A stretch of 64,000 bases of DNA from Pollenia angustigena (lineage: Eukaryota; Arthropoda; Insecta; Diptera; Polleniidae), in contig OV884057.1 in NCBI GenBank assembly GCA_930367215.1, positions 247,468,830 to 247,532,829 of the forward strand, given 5' to 3'. This document shows positions 22,056 through 33,789 of this stretch, piece after piece. Made by a program: the position numbers and the translations under genes. The notes under the pieces were generated by a model, which saw nothing but the letters and a program-made list of their open reading frames with translations, was not told where the DNA came from and searched no databases. Position 1 is the first letter of the stretch. Each line of letters begins with the position of its first letter.

Positions 22056-22432
22056 TGGTATTCACACCGGTAGTTTGTTAATTTGTTAAAGTTGCCAACT
22101 GTGAACGACCACCTTTTTTAAACTTTGTTAGTCTGGTAACTTTCGTAGTAAAGCAGCTGATAAAATCATTTAATTAACATATTTACTCTCAATGTATACG
22201 AAAATTACCAAAACACAAATATTTTTTTTTGAAATGTATCACAAATGACTTTTTTATTAGAAACTGCAACAGCTGATTGGGAGTTACCAACTAACAACTA
22301 TTTTATCAGGGGTGCGGTGTCGTTAATTTGTTAAATGTTAATCCGGTAGCGCGTTAAATATACAAAAACAAAATGCGTGTAAAAAAGTAACGATTAACGA
22401 CTGACAAACTAACAATCTCGGTGTGAATACCA
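22056..22432. mobile_element. 377-bp TIR element abutting palindrome copy 2
   Basis: Starts TGGTATTCACACCGGTAGT and ends CGGTGTGAATACCA, inverted. Subterminal TTTGTTA/TAACAAA-type words are also inverted. It starts one base after the target duplication of the preceding palindrome. No ORF. Confidence 0.75.
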
Positions 22433-22560
22433 ATATTGTTGATTTGTTTTAGACTTGAATGTACTCGGTATAAATTTCCTGCTTCCTTCGGTAAAAATAA
22501 TTTAATGTAAATTTGAATTTAACTAAAAATATCAAAAAAAGAAAATTTAAAAGTTACAGT

Positions 22561-22860
22561 TCAACTAAAAATCACAATTGTTTTTTTTTTTAAATGTCAG
22601 TCAAGCGAACGAAATATTTGTTTGATATCAATCACAAGCACTTAGTCGATTTTTATCAATCAAACTAAAGTTTTAGTTATTTGGAATTCTAACTAACCGG
22701 CAACGTCCAACATTTTTCTTTTATTCTTAACAGCGATTTATTGTATTAATTTGGGTCTGTTAAGAGAATAACGTTGTCAAATTTAAGATGAAAAAACCGT
22801 GATAGAATGAAGAAAATTGATTTAAAAAAAATTAAATTTTAATGAACATATTTTTTTCGA
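22561..22860. other. AT-rich stretch, nothing recognised
   Basis: No gene or matched repeat. Confidence 0.4.
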
Positions 22861-22879
22861 AATCAATACTCGTCATAAG

Positions 22880-23420
22880 CCACTAATTTTGTGGCATTTT
22901 TTCGAGCATACGAGGAATACAAACAATTGTCGCCATATGACACGTTGCAATCAATGCCATCCATATATTAAAACAAAAAATCATCGATCTTTAACTCACC
23001 ATTAACGATCTCCATTGACCGCAACGCGCTCCGGCTTAATTTTTGAAGAAATAAGGTCCGATGATGCCGTGAAACCGCACAAAAGCAGCCTCATTGCTAA
23101 ACAAAATTTTGATAAAATATTGATGACAGATTTTGAAAGATAATTTGGATAATTTGGGAGCGTGATTTTTCAGAGTATATCGATTATGCATGTCAAAAAG
23201 TGAGACCACAGTATGACGGTTAGCTTGCAAGCTAAACCCTTTCATTATTTCTATCGCGCTAAATAAGCACTTTAGCCATATTGTAGCAAACAGAAAAGCC
23301 AATAGTTGGAACATGACGTCAAGCAACATCAACTCATCCAAAGATGTTTGATGAAGTTTTAAGTTTCTCAGCAAATTGAGCAGCTTTCTTTCAATTTCGT
23401 TAAATTGCTTATTCATGATG
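22880..23420 (-). pseudogene. Eroded mariner-type transposase relic
   Basis: The minus strand reads KILFSNEAAFVRF, matching the first-Asp motif of the other mariners with Asp changed to Asn, then HGIIGPYFFKN and a stop, followed by frameshifted remnants near NEAGA and VNGD. The stretch between the first-Asp motif and GIIGPYFF is shorter than in the 18-kb element, suggesting a deletion. Downstream blocks are unrecognisable and no TIRs were found. Confidence 0.6.
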
Positions 23421-23440
23421 ACTTAGCTGAAGGTCCAAGC

Positions 23441-23708
23441 CATACGTTCATGCGTATGATACTTTTTGTGCATTTTATGCGTTTCTAAATGCAATGCGCT
23501 TTAAGCGCCAAATTTGTTTTATTGTTTATCAGCTGTTGTGCTAATATGTTTAACAATTAAAAACAATTTTGCAAAAAATGGAGAGTGTAATTGATTTTAA
23601 ATAGAATTTATTTAATAGAATTCATAGATGAGGAAGCTTTTATTATAAAAATATTCGTGATTTTTCACGGTATCAATAAGTTTCCAATTCATGGCATTTG
23701 TTAAAAAA
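23441..23708. other. Short AT-rich gap
   Basis: Nothing supported. Confidence 0.4.
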
Positions 23709-25416
23709 AAACAAGTAAGAGTGCTATATTTGGCTGTGCCGAATCTTTGATACCCTCCACCGACACTTCGAATGTTTTAGGAGTAATATCTGTATGATGT
23801 CTATTTATTATTATAATCTTTGTAAAAACAGACATCTGCATTAAAATTTGTTGCGGTGTAGACCTATATAAAATTATTGATCGACAATCAGAATCAATTT
23901 TAAAAAGTTTGAGTAGAATATCAGTTTAAGCTGAACTAAAATGATTTTCAAGGGAACAAATTATATAAAAGCCATGGTAAGCTATGAAGCAATCATCCCA
24001 AATTCTGCAGAACGATTTCTGGTATTAAAAAACATAAAATACAGCGGTGCAGTTAGTTTAAGCGTTTGCAGTGAATTTCAGAAGGCTGCTAAAATGGAAT
24101 CTAAGGAAAATTATATACCGTATATCACAAAATTGCATAACATTTTTTCTGGCTATATGAAGCTAAACTGGAAGAAAGTTTATATGAGGCCTATGGTAAG
24201 TTATGCACCGATCTTCACCAAATTTCACAGTGTCATTTCTAGTTCTATAAAACTGTGATGTATCAAATTTTGTTATGATAGCGTTATTTTTTACGTTTTT
24301 AGGCGTACTAAGCTGTTTTTCGGGAGTAAGGTTTATATAGGGCCTAGGGTAAATGATCTTCACGAAATTTCAAAGTCTTATTTCTAGTCCTGTAAAACCT
24401 TTATGTTCTCAATTTTGTTATGATAGCAATATTTTTTACGGATTTAGGCGTACTAAGCTGTTTTCCGGGAGAAAGGTTTATATGGGGCCTATGGTAAATG
24501 ATGGACCGTTCTGCACAAAATTTTAAAGTCTTATTTCTCGTTCAATAAAACTGTGATGTACGAAATTTTGTTATGATAGCATTATTTTTTACGGATTAAG
24601 GTTTACCAAGCTGTTTTTCGGGAGTAAGGTTTATATGGGGCCTCTGGTAAAGGATGGACCGTTCTTCACAAAATTTTAAAGTCTTATTTCTCGTTCAATA
24701 AAACTGTGATGTACCAAATTTTGTTATGATAGCATTATTTTTTACGGATTTAGGCGTACTAAACTGTTTTCCGGAAGTAAGTTTTATATGGGGCCTATGG
24801 TAAATTATGGACCGATCTTCACCAAACTTAATAGTTTTATTTCTAGTCCTATTTAACTCTGACGTGCCAAAATTTGTTATGATTGCATTGTTAGTTAGGG
24901 TTTTAGGCTTACTATACTGTTTTCCGGGAGTAGGGCTTATATGGGGCCTAGGGTAAATCATGGACGGATCTTCAAGAAATTTTACAGCGTGATTTCCAGT
25001 TACATAAAGCAAACTTTTGCGAAATCTTATGTCATTCTGTGCATTTGTCCACCATTTATGTTAGTTTTTGTAACAAAATTATCCAATTTTTTTAGGTGGT
25101 GGTTCCACATTTTGATTCATAGCTCAGATCCTATTAAACCGATATTGCTGGATTTCAATCCCAAACTGCTTAGGATAACTACAAGCAATTTGACACCAAG
25201 TTTGTTTATTTCTTTGGAGTTTTTCGAAAGTGAGCGTGTTTTCAACAGACGGACAGACGGACAGACAGACGGACATGGCTAAATCGACTTAAAATTACTC
25301 AAGGACCCAGAATATATATACTTTATAGGGTCTGAGATGAATAATAAAAAAGTTTCACACGGAATGACAAACTTAATATACCCTCTTCACAACTAATTGT
25401 GGTGGTGGGTATAAAA
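23709..25416 (+). repeat. Fly repeat R4, copy A (largest)
   Basis: Starts ACAAGTAAGAGTGCTATATT with GGCTGTGCCGAATC and GATACCCTCCACC, and ends TTGTGGTGGTGGGTATAAA. Near the 3' side it has the GACGGACAGACAGACGGACA block and TATATACTTTATAGGGTC. The start GATACCC..CCACC and the end GGTGG..GGGTAT are subterminal inverses. Four more copies lie at 25911, 32181, 57303 (minus) and 59540. No coding capacity; the ORFs inside are shadows of its tandem units. I recall similar sequences scattered in fly genomes but cannot assign a class. Confidence 0.75.
24181..25000 (+). repeat. Tandem array, unit about 153 bp, inside R4 copy A
   Basis: TATATGGGGCCTA-like starts at 24181, 24334, 24479, 24632, 24785 and 24939. 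Each unit continues with GGTAAAT.ATGGACCG, TTCACAAAATT, TCTTATTTCTAGT, ATAAAACTGTGATGTACC, TTTTGTTATGATAGCATTA and CGGATTTAGGCGTACTAAGC. At least five units. Smaller R4 copies lack the array. Confidence 0.88.
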
Positions 25417-25910
25417 ATAATAAACACAACAAAGATGACACTCAGAAGATAAAAGTAATCGATAACTAGAATGACAAATTTTGTTCGTCGTAAAATTGTG
25501 CTATAAATAAATTTTAATATATTTTATTCTTTAAAGTTTGTACAATCTTTATTACAAAAGCTTTTTCTCTTATTAGAAACCTTTTTTAATGCAAAAGAAT
25601 AGTAAAAAGTAATCAACCACACAAACATATTTATCGATAACATTGAAAATTAAATATGATTTGTCATCCATAGCCATCAATAAAAGCTGACTTTTTTTAC
25701 CACACATGCGACGGATACAAAAGTAGAATGTCAATGTACTTTCATGCGTTGAAGCGTGTATGCATCACTGTTGGGATCTGACAATTCTTAAATTGTACCG
25801 TCCCAATGGCAAAATTGTACCAAATCGACATAAATTGTACGAAAATTTCGCTATAAAATAAAAAAGCATACATGGTAAGAATTCATAACACTTTTTTTAA
25901 TAAAAACAAA

Positions 25911-26480
25911 ACAAGTTAGAAATTATAGTCCGTCAAGCCCGAGCATTTGATACTCTACACCACAGTATATACAGACCAATTTTCGAGAGTGAGACCCATG
26001 GGCAATCGTTGACCCGCCAGAACAAAATTATGTTATGAGGTTAAGATTTATGTAAGAGTTTTTCTGTCGATTTTTGTTAAGATATCTTCACCTACTATAT
26101 GAGATTTGTTTGCCTTTAAATCATTTAAGGAAGGGGTTTTATATGGGACTATGGTTAGTTTTGGACCAATCAGCGATTCCAATAAAAAATGTTGAAATGA
26201 TTTAGATTGCAATAAAATAAGTCTAATCCAAATTAAATCTAAAAACCAACGTAATAGGATAGTTTATAGGTACAAACACTACTCCGGAAAGAAATATGGG
26301 GACACGTTCTCACCATTTTTAGTAGGCTTTGTCCTTATGTTCAAAATTTCATCGCATTACCTTAAAAATGTAACTGGACGGAGGGAAATCGTTAAATCAA
26401 CTCAGAAAGAATTGTGTTTTAGTGTAACACGCATGAGCACAATCGCATAATACCCTCTCCACTATTGTTGTGTGGGTATA
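25911..26480 (+). repeat. Fly repeat R4, copy B
   Basis: ACAAGTTAGAAATTATAGTC, CCGTCAAGCCCGAGCATTTG, and end CTATTGTTGTGTGGGTATA. Same 'GTCAAGCCCGA' subtype as copy E. Lies within the hAT-like element. Confidence 0.7.
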
Positions 26481-26625
26481 CAAATTAAGAAAAAGCAAAA
26501 ATTTGTCTATTTCTCTTTTTTCTCAAAGGCAGACACAAATTTAGACACTTGGTTTGCAGTGTTACCGAAACAATCGACTAAAGTGGCGATTTGGATACAC
26601 TTAATCCTAAGCTTCTAGAGAGATA

Positions 26626-27150
26626 CGAGTACATTAGAGCGACTCAAGTTGTATGGAAGCAAAATTCGTGCTCGATGTACCCTCCTAAAAATGAACCTTG
26701 GACTTTTTTAAGATGACATTTTGAATATTTCGGCTTCAGCTTTGACCTCTCGTGAGCTGGACCAGTTTGAAAAAGGGTATATTTTTGCATGTTTTGTTAG
26801 TTTAAGAATCTGTTTCCTTACCAACATATACAAACTGGGTATCGTAAGAAAGGTTTTTTTAAGGCGCGTCCAACTGTGTATACAATTTGTCCAAGGACGA
26901 TCATCCATGTCCTTTTTTTAAGGATTTTCTGTGAAAAAAACGGTTTTTTAATTTTTTGTTCGGGGTTGTTTGTAATAAAAGTGCCAAATTAACATATTTT
27001 AATCTTTAGTCGATTTAATTAAATACGTGTCTCAGCTTTTTTTGAAAATCGTGCTAGTACGCGTTTTGACAAAAATGCAATGGGGTGGCAACCCTTCGTT
27101 TAAAATAGGGCAATATGGGTATCAAATTTTATCTTTTGGCAAGTTTATCA
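26626..27150 (-). repeat. Dispersed repeat R1, copy b
   Basis: Inverse of 11139-11645. Contains the 66-codon frame MDDRPW.. (26908-26708), which differs from copy a by an in-frame 9-bp length change and several amino-acid-changing substitutions. Confidence 0.75.
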
Positions 27151-28168
27151 TCTTTGTATGTAAATAGTTTAGATTTTTGCAAATAAGATGTACATATATA
27201 TCTGTATGTACATATATAGTTTATATGTTAGTATAATATCCGAACATTAATTAACAATAATACAATTTCCGGTAGTTCTGGTCACGGCTGTTATTAAAAA
27301 TTTTAATATTGGAAAAAAGCAAGTTAATCCACCTCAAAGAAGTAATAAAACTTCGTATTTTTTTTTAAATTGTACCAAATAGGGATGAATTGTACCAGTG
27401 TACCAAAGAAGTTTCAATTGTACCAAATTTGGTACAATTGTACCACAAATCCTATCAGTGGTATGCATTCTCTGCATTTTGGTGTGTAACTTTTCATATA
27501 CTTTTCATATTCACACTCGGCAAGTTCTGTGTCTGTTGGGCAGTTATGGAAGCTTTACTCAATATATTTTTAGTCTGTTTGGAAAATTTTGTATGGGAAC
27601 CCACTTAAGGTATAGCGCTAGTGAGTAGGTATGTTAGAATCGGTGGCGGCCAATTTTATAAAATTTGAAACTTATGGAGTGAAGAGAGGCGTATGTTTGT
27701 CAGAAATGTTAGGTACAAAAAATATTATATGAAATATAATCGTATAACATGATTTTGTTCTAGTGGGTCCATGATGGCCCAAAAAGAATACACTCTTGAA
27801 AATAAGGTTAAAAATACTGTGGCTTAGGGTATAATATTGTCGGGTTTGAGCATCTACTAGAGTTGTCAATTATTCGCCTTTCAACTTTGTTCGAATAATT
27901 CAAATAATTATTTGTGTTCGTTCGATCAAACGATTAAATTTAAAAAATTATTCGATTAATCGAGGAGAATAACGATGGAGTGGAAAATCTTCCATTCCAT
28001 CCGCTATGGCTTCTTCTTTTTTTGATGCATAACATTTTTCATCTTAACTCTATATCGTTGTATTACTTAAAGGCATCGTTAAACCCTTCATTTCTTAATA
28101 ATCCGATATTACTCTGGATTTTCGATTTCTTTTATAGAACAGCCGCTGTCTCTCTTAATGTATTTTTC

Positions 28169-28229
28169 CACTACACTACACTACACTACACTACACTACA
28201 CTACACTACACTACACTACACTGCACTGC
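28169..28229 (+). repeat. ACACT microsatellite
   Basis: About eleven or twelve ACACT units, the last ones changed to GCACT. The ORF that runs into it is not a gene. Confidence 0.95.
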
Positions 28230-28316
28230 ATCGTTTTTAATGGTTATATTGTGACACTTACGCAAATGGAAAAGATATACATACATATATAATTAAAAAA
28301 AAAAAATATATAATAC

Positions 28317-28347
28317 ATTAGTATTATTATTTAATTAAGCTTGAGGT

Positions 28348-28395
<48 letters not shown>

Positions 28396-28559
28396 AACAA
28401 ATTATTTTTATTTAATCCAATATTTCGGCACTCCGTTGTGTGCCTTCTTCAGGGTTTTTTCTTGAATGTTTGACAAAGAATTAAAAATTTTTAACAAATT
28501 TAACAAAAATTCTGATAACAATTTAACAAATGATAACAATTAAATAAAAATAATTTGTT

Positions 28560-28615
<56 letters not shown>

Positions 28616-28646
28616 ACCTCAAGCTTAATTAAATAATAATACTAAT
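28317..28646. mobile_element. Large palindrome with poly-T / poly-A arms (R3 family)
   Basis: 28317-28342 (ATTAGTATTATTATTTAATT..AAGCTT) is the exact inverse of 28621-28646. Inward, GAGGTCTC is followed by about 37 T, and the other arm has about 46 A before GAGACCTC. Next inward, ATATAAAAAACAAATTATTT pairs with AAATAATTTGTTTTTTATAT. The centre holds the R3 words CCAATATTTCGGCACTCCGT and TTCTTCAGGG. It could be two R3 copies joined head to head. Confidence 0.85.
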
Positions 28647-29427
28647 AAAATTTTGTAAAGGTCGAATAATGGTCAATTTATAAAATATAATACAATAACA
28701 ACATTTTCTACTTTCAAGATATGATTTATATAAATCAATTCTTTATTTTTAAGCTTTTTGTTTATTTCAGAATGTTTGACCCGAAATTGAAAAATACCCT
28801 TTCTTGAACATTTTTTAACGTTTGATTTAAAAATAAAACAGCTGATACAATTGAGAAGGTAAGTTGCAAAACTCGTTTGTTGCAAAATTAAAATACGAGA
28901 TGGCAAATGATTCTTTTAGTTGTTTTGGCGCTTTATTATACAAAATATTCTGATTGCATCAATGCATGCCCGTGCTAAAATCACGGAAGAGGACATGCAT
29001 TATTGAAAAACTATTAGAAGCAATTGTCATCTCGTATTTTTAATTTTGTAAAGAAAGAGTTTTGCAATTGTTTGTTAAGATTTGTTTAATAAGAACATAA
29101 ATACATTTTTGAAATACAACGAGTACACAACACGGGTTTTGCTTACTAAACATTGAGATTAATTACAACCAGGGCTATGGCAACAATATTTTTTAACTTT
29201 CCTATATTTTGTATAAAATGAATTAAAAACGTATGAGAATAAACTAAATTCTAAGCTTTTATTTAAATTATTTTTTAATAAAAAAAATTATTCGATTAAT
29301 CGACATTAATTAATCGATTTATTCGTTATTCGAAAATTGTCGTTTATAAATTATTCGAACAAGAGTTTGGTTTTGTTTGATCGATTAATCGAATTATTCT
29401 TAATCGGTTGACAACTCTAGCACCTAC

Positions 29428-30967
29428 ACTTTCTTACTTGTTTTCTTTCTAGCGATGTAAATGAATATAACTTCCAAGACCTAAATCGTTTGTTTAGCCT
29501 AACATTTTTTCTAAGAATATTTAAGCTTAATACTTAATTTATTGGGATTTTTTTTTATTTCTTCAATACACTTTCAAATACATCTGCTAATTCTTTTATA
29601 CTTAACTCTTGCAACATGAACGAGTCATACATTTTTTAAATTATTAAACAGAAAAATTGTTTTCTTTTTTTTTTTTTTTGCCTTCCAATTGTTATCAAAT
29701 TGTATAATTAATATTACGAAAATCTAATTGAATTGAAGATTTTAAACAAATATACATAAATAATTTTTAAATTTCTAAAAAAAAAAAAAAATTGATAGTA
29801 ATGACAATTAAATAGTTTTAAAAATGAGCATCTGTTTAACAATAAAATGATCAAATGATTGTTTAATTTTTTTTTTTTTTTTAATAAATTACAACTTGAT
29901 ATAAATAAAGTTTAGAATTGCAATGAATACAAAAATGTTAATTGATTTTGATTGATATTTTCATAAAGACTACAACTAGAATTACAAACGTTTATCACGA
30001 AGTTTAAGAGCTCTACAAAGAACTTGTAAAAACAAATATTGATTTATAATATTTCGCACCATAATTTTTATCAATGAAAATATTAATTTTTCAATTTCTA
30101 ATTATTTTTCGTCATTAGTGTTAGAAATAAGCTTTAAAATGAGATATCATTCATTAAATTTGATGCGGTGGTATGGGAGATATGTGCAACCGACAAAAAA
30201 AAGTGCTTTAGAAATAATATATATGATTACTGTTTTAGGTTGAAACTAGTTGCCTGAGCTTTCATTGCCATATGAAAAGGATTTAACTAAATCTTAGAAT
30301 TAGAGTAATTTCCCGCTATTCAGAGAAAAATTCCAAATGATGGCATTTAAACTTTATTTTTTTAAAATGACAAATTAACAATTTAACCTTTTTGTTTTAC
30401 AATATTAATGAAGTTTATGTCATATATTTCCTAGTTAAACCTTAAAGATTTTACAATTCAATTACACAATGCAACATTGCTTTATTTTTTATATTTTATT
30501 ATTGAATTTTACAGTCTTAATCAAAATTGTTGTAAAGATATTGCAAATCTAGACTTATTGCTTAATTGTATCTTTTGGCTTCTCCATTCCCTTGTGACCC
30601 AAACCATTTAAAAGGCATTCAATATTCTTTTAACAGCAAGAAATTTTTAAGACCAGGAACAATTAAGTAAAATTTTTCTTCTGCGATCTTTGCAACAAGA
30701 TGGGGGTGGTAGCAAGTAAATAATAGTATGTTCGTACTACATCAATCCGCATTCAATTTCTTTATCCATCTAACTTTTGAATACTGAGATGTGTAAATAT
30801 ACGCATACGAGTATTTGTTTTTCATATTTATTTATTTTTTTTTTTTCTTTCTTCTATTTCAATTAATTACAATTTTTATTACATTTCAATAACATTTTTT
30901 TCTTGCTGTTTCGTTTATTTGAATTGATTGCAAAATGAACTGAGTGAGTACTATGAAGTTGTGATTA
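29428..30967. other. AT-rich stretch, nothing recognised
   Basis: Long A/T runs. No ORF with a recognisable domain and no repeat matched elsewhere. Confidence 0.45.
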
Positions 30968-31612
30968 CCCAGCAAACACAAATATAATCTTTTGATATAT
31001 AACTTATGTATATCTCAAATCGGTTTTGAGATCCCTATAAATCTTTAACGGTTTTTTCGGAATTCAATTCGCTATCGATAAAGAAATTTTTTATAAGGCT
31101 TTTTCTTAATATCGAATACATATTTGGGGTATTCACAAGGTGTGCTATCATGTTATATTGTCATAATGTTCGAACTTTTTCCAATGGTTTAAATAGATTT
31201 TTGTTGCTTTGTAAGCAAAAACTTTCTTCAATTAACAGAACTTTGCTTGCTATGTTTATTGTGCTGTCGTAATTAATAAGAAGAGACCTGGGCTGAGCGG
31301 CTAAGCCGATCCGCATAAGTTTTTGTAGCCGTCGCCGTTGATGGTATAGTTTTATCCGGCTAATATCCGAATTATCCTGCGGCTAGCAATTTTTGCAACA
31401 AAGCACTTGCGGCGTCAAATTTTATCGGCTTAGGACTCTAATGTTTGGTAAACAAGCAAAATAAAATTTATTTGTGATTTGCTTCTTAAAAATGGAAAAT
31501 AGTCAGGTAAGATTTAATTTAATTTATTAATTCATGGATTAGAATTAAAAAATATTTTGATGTTAGGTAAATAATCTTTGATATTCATTAATAAGGCTTG
31601 CGTTCTTCAAAT

Positions 31613-31710
31613 TTAATTTTCATTAAATTATTTTCACTGAGGGAAGGAATTTTTACAACTTGGAATTTTTATTAAAATTTATTGATAATTTTTCTTGGCT
31701 GAGCGGGGAT
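31613..31710. repeat. Fragment of the 21.4-kb arm sequence
   Basis: CAAATTTAATTTTCATTAAA, then GAGGGAAGGAATTTTTACAA and TTTATTGATAATTTT match 21438-21510 in order, with small changes. Confidence 0.65.
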
Positions 31711-31806
31711 TTGAACCCGGGTTGATCTTTAAATGTTTCAAGAATCACCACATTCTATCGTCGGAAGATCTTTGAGTTCTACCTACTGCACCACTGCGGT
31801 GCCCGT
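31683..31806 (-). repeat. tRNA-like SINE head with intact B box
   Basis: The inverse strand reads GGGCACCGCAGTGGTGCAGT, TAGGTAGAAC (A-box-like) and, about 75 bases later, CGGGTTCAAATCCCCGC (good B box with pairing stem). The spacing is longer than in a tRNA and no acceptor stem closes, so it is not scored as a tRNA gene. Its downstream end joins the 31613-31710 repeat. Confidence 0.55.
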
Positions 31807-32180
31807 TAGCAAACAGTGAAACATCAATCTTTAACCAGTAGTACTGGTGGTTCGAAATTGGCTGTTATTATCACTTAAATTTCAAATGACATGTTGCCTC
31901 CTTTCCTCTGTTCTTTTTCTTTTATAAATTTATTTTTTATATATGTATTAAATCAGCAGATTTAAATTCAAAATAGCACACTAAATTATGAGGGGTTGTT
32001 CACAACAGTCGTATTTTTTCATGTTATTCTTTTAAGATTTATGACTTTATGACACCTTGTGAATCCCCCAATTGTTCTTTAAGCTTTTTCAAACCAAGAA
32101 ATTATTAAAAATCATTTAAAGAAAAAAAAAATTATTTGTTATCCTAAATTTTTTATCTTCGATTAAGTAAATGTTACAAA

Positions 32181-32830
32181 AACAAGTAACAGTGCTTTAT
32201 TCGGCTATGCCGAATCGTATACACCATCCACAATGATGCGAAAATAAGAGAAAGTTTAAATACCGTTCTTTAAATATAAATAGTTCAACTTTGTGCCACG
32301 GCAACTTGTCCAATCCCGCGCACATTTTGTTGGATGTTGTTGTACCTAATTGGAAACTTTGGCTCTTGCCATTCTCTAGATATACAGAAATCTATAATTT
32401 CTTTGTATGGGGAGTACCATACCCACTTGCCTAAGCCCGCCCACATTTTGTCCGATGTTGTGTTTTAATAACCAAAATGCTTGTACCTAATTTAGAATAC
32501 ATAAAAATAAAAAAACAACAAAAACAAGGGATTTTTAAGTAAAATTAGAGACAGTCGTGGATTATTGCTCATATCTAAGCCATTTGTGGCCTTTTTAATA
32601 GCAAACAACTCCGGACTATATGTGACATAAATATGTATATAACCACCAAGTCCCCATCATACTGGGTTCTTCGGAAACCCCATTTTCACGGACAGACAGA
32701 TGGACATCGTTAAATAAACTTCTCTACTTATACGGACCCAGAATACACATATACTATAAAGTAAAGCGTCTAACATCAATATTGTAGAAATTACAAATGG
32801 AATGACCAACTTAGGTGAAGGGTATAATAA
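32181..32830 (+). repeat. Fly repeat R4, copy C
   Basis: AACAAGTAACAGTGCTTTAT, GGCTATGCCGAATC, a GACAGACAGATGGACATCGT block, and end AACTTAGGTGAAGGGTATAA. Non-coding. Confidence 0.7.
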
Positions 32831-32922
32831 GGGCGTCTCGGTAGACAAGTTGCTATTGATATGGTATGATAGTGCGAAAGTTGCTCGCTCGATTTACGCC
32901 GGAGACTCTGGTCTCTTTCACT
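32826..32922 (+). repeat. tRNA-derived SINE, copy 2, cut by a hAT insertion
   Basis: TCTCGGTAGACAAGTTG, GATAGTGCGAAAGTTGC, CTCGATTTACGCC and GGAGACTCTGG align in order with 18989-19075. The sequence is cut at its end by the element at 32923-33578, whose target duplication CTTTCACT is partly SINE sequence. It follows directly on R4 copy C. Confidence 0.6.
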
Positions 32923-33578
32923 CAGTATTCGAAAATAAACAGTACATTATTTGGCGTTCGGCTCACACACCCAAGAACGATATTTATTTTTTTTAGTGTT
33001 TGTTAGACGAACACAACCCTTAATACCGTTCGTAACTGTTTTCAAGAAAGAGCCGAACATTATATAATTTTCTGTTCTTCGTTAAAAACAAAACAATTGT
33101 AGTGATACTGTAGGCGAACATTATATTTTAATGTTCTATAATGTTTCTTTTATATAAAGAAATAAACAAAAAAAAAAAAGTTTTTGGCAACGACCGCACC
33201 ACGAACAGCTTGTGTGTATTGTGTATACGTTTTGTTTGTGTAAAATTATTTAGCTGGCTTTTTGTTTTTTTTTGTATGTGTATTTTGTTTTGTAAAATGT
33301 TTGTATTTTTTTACCAGCCAAAAGGGACGAACATTAATGGGCCGAACCGAACAAAATGATGTTTATGGTTTAAAAAAAACCGAAAGGAATTAAATGTTCT
33401 CATCTTTTGTTGAGTTGGATAAAAACGGTATTATTTTTGTGTTCGAAAGATGACTAACAGAGAAACGGTATTTTTTTTTAATGATTTTCTACACAAACAC
33501 TATTAGCGTTTGTGTTTTCCACAAAAATACCGAACCGAACACTAAGGAGCGATATTAAGAGTTTATATTCGAACACTG
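32923..33578. mobile_element. hAT-like element (656 bp), perfect 8-bp duplication
   Basis: Ends CAGTATTCGAAAATAAAC and GTTTATATTCGAACACTG are inverted, with CTTTCACT at 32915-32922 and 33579-33586. CAG..CTG ends and 8-bp duplication are typical of hAT. CCGAAC words recur in the interior. No transposase; small ORFs are not recognisable. Confidence 0.9.
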
Positions 33579-33789
33579 CTTTCACTATAATGTGCTGAAG
33601 GTTAACGTTACTATTGCGCGGTTAATTTAGTTATACATTTCGAACGTTTGAGAGTGCGTTAGATATCAAAGCACTTTCAAACATTTGATTTTTTATTTGT
33701 TGAGCCCATATATTCGTGATAAGATTTGATCCCAAAACATATTGAAATGTTTTAAGGTTAACTGCATATTTCACTAATTGCGAAAGAAC

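Larger units (their letters stand above)
21400..22560. mobile_element. Outer inverted-repeat element hosting three smaller elements
   Basis: Left arm about 21408-21486 (GATATTTTTAGTTAAGGTTAAG..ATTAAATTATTTTTGCCGAAGGAAG) is the inverse of right arm about 22464-22547 (CTTCCTTCGGTAAAAATAAT..TTTAACTAAAAATATC). Between the arms sit two palindromic MITEs and a further TIR element. A fragment of the left-arm sequence recurs at 31613-31710. Confidence 0.7.
25766..27460. mobile_element. hAT-like non-autonomous element (1,695 bp), 8-bp duplication
   Basis: Ends CACTGTTGGGATCTG and CCTATCAGTG (inverse CACTGATAGGATTTG). A perfect 8-bp duplication GTATGCAT flanks it at 25758-25765 and 27461-27468. Subterminal AATTGTACCAAA words are repeated in both ends. 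It contains R4 copy B and R1 copy b, both non-coding, so much of its length is later insertions. No transposase. Confidence 0.9.
27858..29419. mobile_element. hAT-like non-autonomous element (1,562 bp)
   Basis: Ends TAGAGTTGTCAATTATTCG and (inverse right end) TAGAGTTGTCAACCGATTAA. The 8-bp flanks are GCATCTAC (27850-27857) and GCACCTAC (29420-29427), one mismatch, as in an aged hAT duplication. Both ends hold TTCGATTAATCGA-like words. Inside are an ACACT microsatellite and a large palindrome. No transposase. Confidence 0.82.

Noticed and set aside
24695..25012. 105-codon minus-strand ORF with repeated protein motifs
   Set aside because: The peptide repeats only mirror the 153-bp DNA units; no start context or domain.
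31683..31806. tRNA gene on the minus strand
   Set aside because: The B box is good, but A-to-B spacing is too long and no acceptor stem closes. Better read as a SINE head.
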